DNA of 64,000 nucleotides from Zopfochytrium polystomum (Eukaryota; Chytridiomycota; Chytridiomycetes; Chytridiales; Chytridiaceae), in NCBI GenBank assembly GCA_025765615.1, contig JAIVFJ010000015.1:372001-436000 (forward strand), read 5' to 3'. Both the position numbers and the translations under genes were made by a program. The notes under the pieces were generated by a model, which was not told the origin of the DNA, searched no databases, and was given only the letters and a program-made list of their open reading frames with translations. Positions 23,142 through 32,394 of the stretch are shown here, piece by piece; positions within the stretch are counted from its first letter, which is position 1; every line of letters starts with the position of its first letter.

Positions 23142-25543
23142 CTAGGAACGCTCGGCTCCCCGGGCGCGCAGGCTCGTCCACCTCACAAACAAGTTTCGAC
23201 GCCTGCGGATCTGCTGCTGCGTCGAGGTTGATTGCTCTGCGAAAGGGAGAGAGGGAAGAAATACAAAGCAATGGCCAATTTGATGTTACTGTCTTTCGTC
23301 CCGATCCCACAAATCGCTTACCTTGCGACGACGGGCTGACATCCGCACCAACCAACTCCACATTCGATTGAGACACCTGAGGCGACGGACGCCGCAACTG
23401 AGCGATCCACTCGGGAACCACCACAATTTGCTTTGGTTGGCGGGGGCGGAAGACGTACATAAGCATACCAAAGCCAAATGCATGCAGTGTTTGCTGAAAT
23501 ATGACGTAGATGTAGTAGAATGGAAACACCCCAAGTAGCTGCGACATTTCCACCTGTGACATTTGACATGTTAGATCTAAAAAAAAAAATAATAAAAAAA
23601 ATAAAAAAAAAACACACTTACCAAAAATGTCCCAGTCGCATAGATCAAAAAGATTCGAAACAGGACACTGGAAGTGACGCGTTTGTCAACATGAGTCTTG
23701 CGAGAAGACCAAATCTCACATCATCATCCAAAGTTTGCATTCATAAGAGTGCAAAAGGTCCCAATCCATGCCCATTGATGAGAAGTGTGGAACACCTGAG
23801 GACTGCACAGGCTCAGGGGGAAAGAGACGATATCGCCGTAATGATGAAAGGAAAGCAACCGATGCTGCCACTGAAGCAGCAACAGAGCCTTGGGAAGGAG
23901 AAACTGGCCTCCTTGCAGGTTGTACAACTGGGTCTGCTTCCACATTTGGTGTTTGTGCTCTTGGTGCTGGTGCTGGTGGAGGTGGCCGGAGGCTGGTCAC
24001 GACATTGTTTGAAGGACGACCCAGTCGGGTTCGTAAACTTGAGGTATACTCAGCCAGGTTTACCAGTGTGTAGCGGTACGACCAGAACATGTAGGTAAAG
24101 GATAGGACAGCAAATACAGCAAATGCCATCTGCTCTGTAGACTCAGCTTGGATATAATGATGAACAACAAAACAAACCGTGGCCCCAGCTTCCAGCGAGA
24201 AGTAGAATGCATCAGACACACCATAGGCGAGAACCAGCCCTTCAAATAGTTTGTCAGGGCTTCAATGAGCCAATTGACAGGAGGTAATACCGATGATCGT
24301 CCTTTTCTCAAGCGGCGACAGGTGAAGTCGTGTAATACCCCAGCCTTTTGCGCACACAAGCAAAACAGACAAGAAGCTGGCATCACGCAAAGTCAGCATC
24401 ACAACTCGAACGGAATCTGTTAGGCTAGTTCTGTAGCCTGCAAATAGGTCACATAAAAGAGAAGCTTCTCAAGCAGGCCAGAACTACCTAGTATGCCAAG
24501 ATACACATAGAAGAATACTTGGTAGGCACAAAATGCCAAAAGACCCAGCGGGAGAATCCATATGATTCGATGCAACTTCAGGTTAACCTAATTGAAGAAA
24601 AGAGATTAAATCAGGCTCAGTGGGCTCAGAGAAACAAACATTTGAGTTGATGGCCCATTGTAGAAGCCATCCCACAATGAGGACAAACCACACCCCGCAG
24701 AATACTGCATAAGTGTAGAATAATGGTAATTGGGCACTTGAAAGGTTTTTTAAAAACCAGGGCGCAGGATTGTAAAACTCTCCTGTCTATTGAAGATGGT
24801 TATTAAGGATGCACAGTAATGCAAATCAAATTTGACTCACAGATGTGAATAGGATGGTTGAATTTCCCAAGAAGCAATTTGCAATGAAGAAGTAATAAAC
24901 ATCATTGGTGGGGATTGGGCTGATGCTGACTTCAAATGCATTAATTCCTGACTGCTTGATAAGTGATGAAAAGTTTCCAATGAAGGTACAGTTGCTCAAG
25001 TCGGGAATTGTGTTGGAACAGTATGTGGAGTTAAAACTGCTTGTGCCCAAATCATCAGGTACTGAGTGGATGGAACTGGGGCAGACCCCAACAAAGAATT
25101 TGTCAAGTGGACCAGCCTGCTTTCAAACCTCCTTAAGTGAAGGAAAGGCATGAAAAGACTTTGAACAAACCGCAGAGACAAGTTGAGGATTTGCAGATTG
25201 ATTCATGACTTTGATGTTGGCAACAGAGAGATGCGCAGAGCCGCCCTTGTATCATCGGAAGAGACAAGCACAGGTAAGATGCTGGAATGCAGTGGAAACA
25301 TGCACAGACAAACACAAACACAGAGAGAGAGGAGGTACTCACGCTGAGGTAGCCAAAACTCTGTAGTAGCAAACCAGAGACTGCATCTGTTGAAGTCTCC
25401 ATCCGAACAGAGACTTGCCGCAGAACAAGTCCATGAGTTGGATTGGCCATGGTCACAAGCAAGATTATTGCTGCTGCAAAGATCATCACTAATGATATTG
25501 CCTTTCCGTTTTTGTGCTGGTGCTTGTAGAATCGGCAAGACAT
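23142..25543 (-). CDS. Seven-span receptor of the GPR180/TMEM145 (GpcrRhopsn4) type
   Basis: Ten-exon minus-strand model: 25543-25343, 25245-25171, 25116-24841, 24786-24640, 24587-24488, 24437-24291, 24239-24064, 23696-23622, 23553-23322, 23236-23142; 507 residues. An N-terminal signal sequence (AISLVMIFAAAIILLVTMA) is followed by a lumenal/extracellular domain with Cys and N-glycosylation sequons (NST, NCT, NFS). The first span begins after EFYNPAPWFLKN. The hallmark of this family, KGWGITR at the end of the third span, is present, with HRIIWILPLG before it and YATGTFLVEMSQLLG in the sixth/seventh span region. The tail is Arg/Gln-rich. The weak point is exon 7: its frame stays open to 23716 as a Pro/Ala-rich stretch, so the roughly 367-bp intron used here could be shorter. 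The family is built from eight intervals that keep phase, so identity is more secure than exact borders. Confidence 0.78.
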
Positions 25544-27090
25544 TTGAAAAAGTGATCACTCCTGTCACTAGAAACTTGCTCAATAACGATAGTATTTGTT
25601 CCTGTTACGTAAACAGTGATGATGGCAGTCCTTCAATCTTGCTCCAGGATGACACAATGGGCAATGGTACTCCTGAAGTCAGTGCCAGTTTGAGGAAAAA
25701 TCATTCGTCCGCATTTATGAAATGATCCGCATGTCTTTAAAGGCAAACCCACCTTAACGACAATTGTCAATATGGCCTGCTGCCAAAATCTCCTGCGTCG
25801 TATGCCCTGGAAAATTCGAAGGTGTTAATCACAACATTTGCTAGGAGGTGATAAGCATTGAAGAGAGACGAAGACAAGGATTACGGATAGGGCAGCTCAA
25901 GTTAGAAAAAATTGGCAGGTTGCGAGGGAAGCGAGGCAGGGGTGGCCAATAAAAGGTGCATTATCCGCTGGTCCAAATGGAGATCGGACGGTGGGAAGTA
26001 AGGATCGAGACCAATACTGGGAGTGGCGACCGTCGGCCCCCCGGGGGCAGTGCGGTACCTGATCGTCTACGCACGACCGCACGAGATCACGGAGAAGGTG
26101 CGTGGCACGAAAGCGACCACGCCAGAACGACAAAGAATTTTGACGCTTGTTTCCCAAGCCCGACAGTGGCGCAATCTTCGTGCTGGGCCAATCATGCGAA
26201 AAAAAGGATGGCCGGAACCAGCGAAAATGATGGGGCAATGCACTTGTGAAGGTGTGAACCGACATCCAGTGGTTTAGTATATCAGGGAAGGATCATATCC
26301 AAAATGGTTGCGCCCCTTTGCACATGATGGTAATACTCCTCTTTGTACATTCAACGTTGGTACACCACTAATCGCCATGCAACCCACCAGATTCTTCTTC
26401 GCCGTCCCCTTCGCCCTGGTCCCGCGCTGACGCGCGCGCGTCGCAAAGTTTACGACGCTCTGCTTTACCCGTGCTGACGAGGTTTTCGGTCGTATTGACA
26501 ACCACTCGGCAGGCGGATACGGGCAAATGAGTTGGATCGGCTGTTGGTCCTCGTTGCAGTATGGGGGCAGAGGCCGAAGGGAGAAGCAGTAGGAGGTGAG
26601 GGAGGAGGAGGAAAGAAGGTGGAGTTGTGAGTGCGGGTGAAGAGTGCGCGGACGCAGTCCCCTACATTGGTCAGATATTGTCCACGCAACAAAAAGGCCG
26701 ATGCTACGTTTTCTTGTGTTGTGAGACTCATTCCGGCCTTCAACCCAAACAACTCACACACTCAGACACACATTTGGCCATTGCTGGGCCAAAAATAACG
26801 TGTTGCGGAGAAGAAGATCCAGGTACAAGAGCCAAGACCAGCATCTACTTGACAGGACTGCGACACCGGGTCTAAGGCTTCACGAGGAGTCCTTGACCGG
26901 GTCCTGGTTGCAACAGGGTTAAAGTTCTTGAATTCATTCTCCCATCGCAGACTCAAATTGAGCACTTCCATCCCCTTTTCAATTGGCTGTGCCGCAGCGT
27001 AATGTCGGTTCATTCTAATTCTTTTCAAGGTCTCAACGAGATGACGGGAAGCGTTTTCAAGGGTTTCTTTTATTAAAACCAAAACGAGCT
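25544..27090. other. Intergenic region, no gene supported
   Basis: About 1.5 kb between the receptor gene's 5' end and the 3' end of the AKR-LRR gene. Frames of 80-120 codons occur on both strands around 25900-26280 and 26460-26880 but lack motifs and overlap each other, so none is called. Confidence 0.5.
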
Positions 27091-29778
27091 TCACATGGCG
27101 TTGCGATAAATGCTGTAAATGTGGTCAACCATCTCGGGCTGCTTCAATTTCCTCAGAGTCTCGTCATTGAACGGCTGGAACGCCCCACCGTTCCGATTCT
27201 TTCCACCGCGCTGTAGACAGTACACAGCAACATCTCCACGCTTCTCCGCCGCAGCCGTCAGCCTATCGCAACTCTCCTGGTCAAGACCTGCCCGCTCACA
27301 CTTGATCATTTGGACGCCGCGGTGCCGCTCGATGAGCTCGATCAGTGGTGCCGAGGTCGAAAAGGTATTGAAACGCTCGCCAAGGTCAAACGTGCTGAGG
27401 TAGCAGCCAACATTGAGCATGGAGAGGGCCGCGTTCGTCATGGCGTAAGCGCACACACGATCGAGACCGGCGTCGGAAAGCCGATTTGAGCCAACACTGA
27501 GTCGGATTACATCGGCGCTGCCGCCATTTCGGGCCCGAGCCTCCAAGGCGTCGCAAACGATGGCGATGCCAGCGTCACCAAGCCGATTGATGTCTAGGTA
27601 AATCGAGTCCAGGGCAGGCATGTAGTCACGAAGGATTGAAGCAAGACCAGGTGCTCCAGCCGGTGTAATTGCATTTGCACTGAGATCCAACTGCCGCAAA
27701 GAAGTTGCAATGCCCGCAAATGGAACCGAGGGCGAGATGCTCGCTGAGGAGATACGGAACTCTTCTTCAATGCATTGAATTCCCGCATCCAGGATGGCTG
27801 TATTGTGCAGGTCAAGAATCTGCAACGTCTTGTTACGAGCTAGCAACCTGCCGACAGCGCGAGGTCCCATCACAGGATCAGAGGATCCTTCCGGTGAAGT
27901 GCCGATTGGGTTTCGTTTCAGCCAGAGCTGCTCGCAAACCGTGTTGTTCTCAAGAATCGCCGCCATGCGGCTGAATATTCCACCGTCAATGCAATTGCCA
28001 GCAAGATACCACGTCTCCATGCCGAATCTATTTTCCATAAGGTCCAACATTGCTTGGATGCCCTCCTCTCGTGTCGCTGTCGATGCCTCGGCTGCCCCCA
28101 ATCCAGTGAGTTGATCCAATCGGTCGAAAGCGACGTTATTTCCGAGCAAGAAATGCTTAATTGCGTTGGTATCACGCTCTAGGGTTGCCTGGACAGCGCG
28201 ACAAAGCGGACCGAGGTGGGCCGGGCCGACCACTTGCTTGCACATGTCGAGGTGCCCCCCTTTGAGAACAGCGCCTTTGGCAAATTCAACATCGCAGTCA
28301 GGAGCCTGGTCGAGACTCTCAACGAAGCGGAAAAACGGAGCGAGTTCTTGACGGCGGGTGATGTCAACGGGCATCGGAGTCGGGTGCGCAATAGCCTCTG
28401 GAATTTCGTCGTTCAGCGAATCCTCAACAACCTGCTTGCGATGCAACGTGCACATTGGCGCAGCGTTCCCTCCAGTGTCCTTGAATTTAAGTGGCCGGTT
28501 GGCAAGACGACGCTTGTCGTGCAGAATACGGATGCGACGCAAAAGGTTTTCCAGCCGTGAGGTGCAGGAATGGACTGAACCCAGGTCTTTCCATTGTTTT
28601 ACGGCATCAGGATTTTTAAGGTCGATAGACTCGGCCCTCATTTTATCGTCCTCGGAGCCAAACACAGTGACCGCTACTCGGCGAAAAACTTGTTTTTCCA
28701 TCGACATTCGCAGAGTAAACGCCATATTGGAAAACGGCCAATCATATGTCGAGCTCTCATCGTACGAAGACAGCGCCTTGGCATCCTCTGCCACGAACTG
28801 GGCGATCTGCTGAACACATTCAGGGCTGGATAGCGCCTTTGAAAAAGCAGTCAGCTCAGAGGAATAAAACGGTCTTGATGGTGGACCATCCAGGAATAGC
28901 GAATGGACGGAATCATCATTTGAAGAAGGATACAAACGGAACTTGTCGATTTTGGAGCGGGCATCCTCGACTGCGATATCAATGGAAGATAGGTCGGCAG
29001 GAAGTGGCTCAGTTACGGCGGAGACAAGCTGCCCAATGTGGCCAGAACGAGTTGAGCTTAGGCAGAAAGTGACAGATGGTGCGTTTCGGCGGACCCAGTG
29101 GATCATTGAGCGGGCAGTGTCTTCAGTCGAGGCGCCAATCGTCTCCGCAACTGAGGACAACGTCGCCATTCCTGATCGGGTGCCTTTCCGGTGTGGTTCC
29201 ACTCCACCAAGGAGGACGGAGTGCGCTTCGCACTGGATACCATTATCTCGGCAGTAGTTGATGACTGCACGAGTTGCGGGCCAGTCGCTGAGGAAGGGAT
29301 GGCACTCAATCTGCACCAGCGACGGTTTCACCGTCGCGACTTGGCAAAGTGACTGCAGCTCCTTCACGGTGATATTGCAAATGCCGATGTGCTCCACAAG
29401 TCCTTTTCGAACAGCCTCTTCTAAGTCGCGCCACATGTGGATAGGCAGTGGCCGGTGGAGGAGCACGCGCCAAAGCAGTGCACCGTCATTTTGGTTGTGA
29501 ACTATATCATGCAGCAAAGCGTAAAGTATCCCCGGGGCAACCGGTTTGTGCACTTTGGTGCCAACCTTCACAGTCGAGCTGGCGGTGCTGGATGAGGAAG
29601 CTGACTTTGCAAATGCCAATACGGCCTCGTCCGAGCGGTATAGCTGAGCAGAATCGATGGCCGTTACGCCGTTCTCTGATGCGGTTTGGAGTGCTGAGGG
29701 CAACTCGGTCAACGGAATGCGATAACAGCCGAAAACGAAGGGGGATCCCGTTAGGATGGTTGGGGCGGCGGACGGCAT
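27091..29778 (-). CDS. Aldo/keto reductase fused to a leucine-rich-repeat domain
   Basis: A single uninterrupted minus-strand frame of 895 residues starting at an ATG. Residues 1 to about 275 form an aldo/keto reductase. The catalytic tetrad is visible: Asp42 and Tyr47 in DSAQLY, Lys75 in VGTKVH, His108 in LLHRP; GICNIT and QIECHPF match the conserved barrel segments. AKRs reduce carbonyls with NADPH. A middle region (about 280-585) has no motif I recognise. Residues about 585-790 are ribonuclease-inhibitor-type leucine-rich repeats, for example LQILDLHNTAILDAGI, LRQLDLSANAITPAG, LDSIYLDINRLGDAGI and VIRLSVGSNRLSDAG. The frame runs across all parts with no stop or splice signal, so the fusion is real in this sequence. 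It is intronless in a window where the other large genes, apart from trpC, are intron-rich. Function of the combination is unknown; a redox enzyme with a protein-binding sensor is an inference. Confidence 0.9.
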   Translation of the reverse strand: MPSAAPTILTGSPFVFGCYRIPLTELPSALQTASENGVTAIDSAQLYRSDEAVLAFAKSASSSSTASSTVKVGTKVHKPVAPGILYALLHDIVHNQNDGALLWRVLLHRPLPIHMWRDLEEAVRKGLVEHIGICNITVKELQSLCQVATVKPSLVQIECHPFLSDWPATRAVINYCRDNGIQCEAHSVLLGGVEPHRKGTRSGMATLSSVAETIGASTEDTARSMIHWVRRNAPSVTFCLSSTRSGHIGQLVSAVTEPLPADLSSIDIAVEDARSKIDKFRLYPSSNDDSVHSLFLDGPPSRPFYSSELTAFSKALSSPECVQQIAQFVAEDAKALSSYDESSTYDWPFSNMAFTLRMSMEKQVFRRVAVTVFGSEDDKMRAESIDLKNPDAVKQWKDLGSVHSCTSRLENLLRRIRILHDKRRLANRPLKFKDTGGNAAPMCTLHRKQVVEDSLNDEIPEAIAHPTPMPVDITRRQELAPFFRFVESLDQAPDCDVEFAKGAVLKGGHLDMCKQVVGPAHLGPLCRAVQATLERDTNAIKHFLLGNNVAFDRLDQLTGLGAAEASTATREEGIQAMLDLMENRFGMETWYLAGNCIDGGIFSRMAAILENNTVCEQLWLKRNPIGTSPEGSSDPVMGPRAVGRLLARNKTLQILDLHNTAILDAGIQCIEEEFRISSASISPSVPFAGIATSLRQLDLSANAITPAGAPGLASILRDYMPALDSIYLDINRLGDAGIAIVCDALEARARNGGSADVIRLSVGSNRLSDAGLDRVCAYAMTNAALSMLNVGCYLSTFDLGERFNTFSTSAPLIELIERHRGVQMIKCERAGLDQESCDRLTAAAEKRGDVAVYCLQRGGKNRNGGAFQPFNDETLRKLKQPEMVDHIYSIYRNAM

Positions 29779-30129
29779 CGAGGCTGGGATCTTTGAGTTC
29801 GCAAGGGGTAAATGTTCCCAGCTTTGAGGGTGCTACTTTTATGGGTTGGTGGTCGTGTGTGTGATTCACGCAAGCCAGACCGTCATTCCATTTCCATTGT
29901 TGGATCCTCGGATCCTCGCATCCTCGGATCCACTCAGTTCTGTTCTGTGGCTCAGCCATACTCAAAAAACCCCCCCACACGTCAATGAATCCTCGGAGCC
30001 AGTTGCAAGGAAGTTAGTTGATTTTGGTCGAAGTGTGCCCAAGCAAGAACAAAGCGGACTCGAAGGGCGCTCTGCCCTCTTTAGACCCTTTCGGAGTGTC
30101 TGGTCTGCTTCAGTCATTTGCGCTGCGGT

Positions 30130-31520
30130 CAATGCGCCGAGCAGTGTCGGCCGCAGGAGACGACGAGCGACGAGGCCGAAGACGTGATGTCGCGGCCAGC
30201 ATTTACACCGACGCGCGGCGTGCGGTGCTGAAGGACTGCTTGCGCGGCCTGAGCTGCTGCGCGAGATGGTCGACGTCCTGCGGATGGATCTGGCAGAGCT
30301 GGACTCGTGGGACTGGGCCAACCCGGTGCCATGGGGCTTTTGCAACAAGCCCGCGGCATGTGTGCACCTTCCGCACCACGCCATGTGTGAGGAGGACCGG
30401 CAGCGGCGCCACGCGTTTCTCGCCATCAAGGCCTCGAACTTGGTGAGCGACGTGCGACGCGCCGCCTTCCGCGACCAGTACTCTCTACCCGAGTCAACGT
30501 CGGACACGGGTGAGTGGAGTGAGTACAACGACACCAAATCGGCGGAGGGCAGGTCCGGCAGCGGGCCGGCGGCACGGCAGTCTCTCCTGCGGCTGCTGAC
30601 GACAGAGATGCTTCTGCATCGCAAGCTGTATGGCGAGTTCATGGTCCTCGCGAGCGACTTCAAGACGTTCGGACGTCGATGCCACACGCGATCGTACTAC
30701 GCACAGAGCTGTGGGACTTCCGCTGGCTGTCTTTCCCTGACCGGTTTCTCGCCGCTCCTCGTCTTTGCCGCCGCTGCGTTGCCAGATGCCGGCACAGGTA
30801 CCGGCGCAGCGACGGCGGAGCAGGGAAAATCCGCCGCCTCGGCCTGCCGTCGGGCCGCACGCTGTTGGACGCCATGGGCGAAGCGGTGCTCTTCTGCCTG
30901 GACTTTGCGATGCACGCGCAGACGGACGGCGCGGCGCTGTACCGGTTCCACGACGACGTGGTTCTTTGGGACGACGGAGACATGCGCTCGGTCGTTGGGG
31001 GGGCCATACGCGAGTTTGCGGCGGTCATGAGGCTCGAACTAAATGCTAAGAAGACCAGGTCGGCGCGGATCGACGGCGCCAGAGGCTCGGCACCATCAGC
31101 TCTTGCAGACAACGACGCACTCCCGAAGGGACCCGTGCGGTGGGAGTTCCTCGTGCTGGACGAGCTCGAGGGGGTGTGGAACGTGGACCAGTGACAAGTA
31201 GACGCGCAGGTGGTCTACCCTCGGCGGCAGCTAGGTGCTGCAGCGTCGTCCGATGGGTGCAGACGTGGAAGTGGCACATTGACGCGGTGGTGGCGGCGAA
31301 GAAATCCAGGGCGGCGTGTTTGACGGGCGCGGGGACGCGAGCGTGCCAGAGCACCTGCGGCGGCTGATCCGCGAGCGGCTCCCCTGCGCACCGGCAACCA
31401 CCGCCGAACTGCCCGACGCGTTCTTCTACAACCCTGTCGAGCTGGGCTTGCTCGGGTTGATCAACTCGATGGCTCCACTGTTTGTGCTGGCCGTCGGAAG
31501 GCGGCGGCGGCCGCTCAGTG
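30130..31520 (+). pseudogene. Decayed cellular reverse-transcriptase domain gene (fungal rvt type)
   Basis: Segments in several plus-strand frames match, in order, the single-copy-like RT-domain proteins of fungi (rvt genes), not a retrotransposon. From 30266 one frame gives WGFCNKP, HHAMCEEDRQRRHAFL and KLYGEF. From about 30680 a second frame gives GEAVLFCLDFAMH and the catalytic motif YRFHDDVVLW, followed by LELNAKKT and LPKGPVRWEFL. The frame is interrupted by TGA at 31192-31194, right after VDQ. Later pieces in other frames read VVRWVQTWKWHID (about 31243) and ELPDAFFYNPVELGLLGLIN (about 31405). At least four frame changes plus one stop are needed to follow it, and two of the shifts compensate each other around 30750-30830. 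I found no GT-AG introns that explain them. The RT aspartates (DD) are intact, so decay seems recent, or the assembly has indels here. Confidence 0.72.
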
Positions 31521-32394
31521 GCCGTCGTGGCGGAGGGCAGAGCCGCGGCTACAGATTCGCTCGCGATGGGCGTTCTTCACCCCTTTTCCCTCTTTCTATG
31601 TACCTTTTTGTTTCTGTGTTCTTGGAATGGCGATGCAGCCGCGCGAAGTGCGTAGACATTTTCCTTCCCTTTTCCTTTTCTCTATTTCTCCTTTATCTCT
31701 CTGCGTGCGGCTGCGGCCTTGGCCGCGCGGGCGATCGGGCGAGCGGGCGTGCAGCGGATGGGTAGGCGGCGGCGTAGTCGGTGGCTGCGGTGCTATCGGC
31801 TGTGCCGTATCAGCCGTCCTCCCTATTGTTTTTCTCTCACTCTCACTCTCTTTATCTCTACCTCTCTCGCTCTATTTTTCTCTCTTTCTCCTTCCTTCTC
31901 GGCCGTGCGCGCGTGCGCTTGACCCCTTTCCCGTTCAAGAGTTTAGGGCTTTATGTTGAACTCTCTTTTCGTTATTGATGTTAGGTATCAATCACTTGTG
32001 CTGTTCTTTGATTTGAAAAGTGAGCAGGAGTTCCTCACTGTCACAAAGGTGGTTCCTGTTATTTGACCTGTTTTGGCTTGGAAATAGGTTTCAATCACTT
32101 CTGCTGTTCTTGAGTGGGAGTTACTCACTGTCACAAAGGCCATGTTCCCGTTTGACCGCAAGTGTGCATTGCCCGTGCCAATCCTGTCTCTCTGCGGGGC
32201 GAGGGGAGCATTATTTGTCCAGGCAAGATCCCAATCCAATTTGAACTTCCATTGTCTCAGTTTTGCTGACCCAAGAAACCTTGCACACCTGACTGCAACC
32301 TAGTCCGGTGTAATTCAGTGGACGGCTGCCCCACTTGGTGCTGATCGCATAAAAGCCGGCCCAGCAAGCCGTTATCCCTTTGGATCCAAGCACG
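31521..32394. other. Intergenic region with a diverged direct repeat
   Basis: About 870 bp before the GATA-factor gene. It is T/C-rich at 31650-31910 and contains a pair of imperfect direct repeats (about 31982-32049 and 32084-32141). No gene is supported. Confidence 0.5.
31982..32141. repeat. Imperfect direct repeat pair
   Basis: Two copies about 100 bp apart share TTCAATCACTTCTGCTGTTC-like and CTCACTGTCACAAAGG blocks. The first copy has a roughly 10-bp insertion relative to the second. Both are followed by a GTT/TTTGACC segment. They lie upstream of the GATA gene start. Confidence 0.7.

Noticed and set aside
26762..27094. Minus-strand 110-codon frame overlapping the AKR-LRR stop
   Set aside because: Starts at GTG rather than ATG, overlaps the stop of the upstream gene, and lacks motifs; likely 3' UTR.
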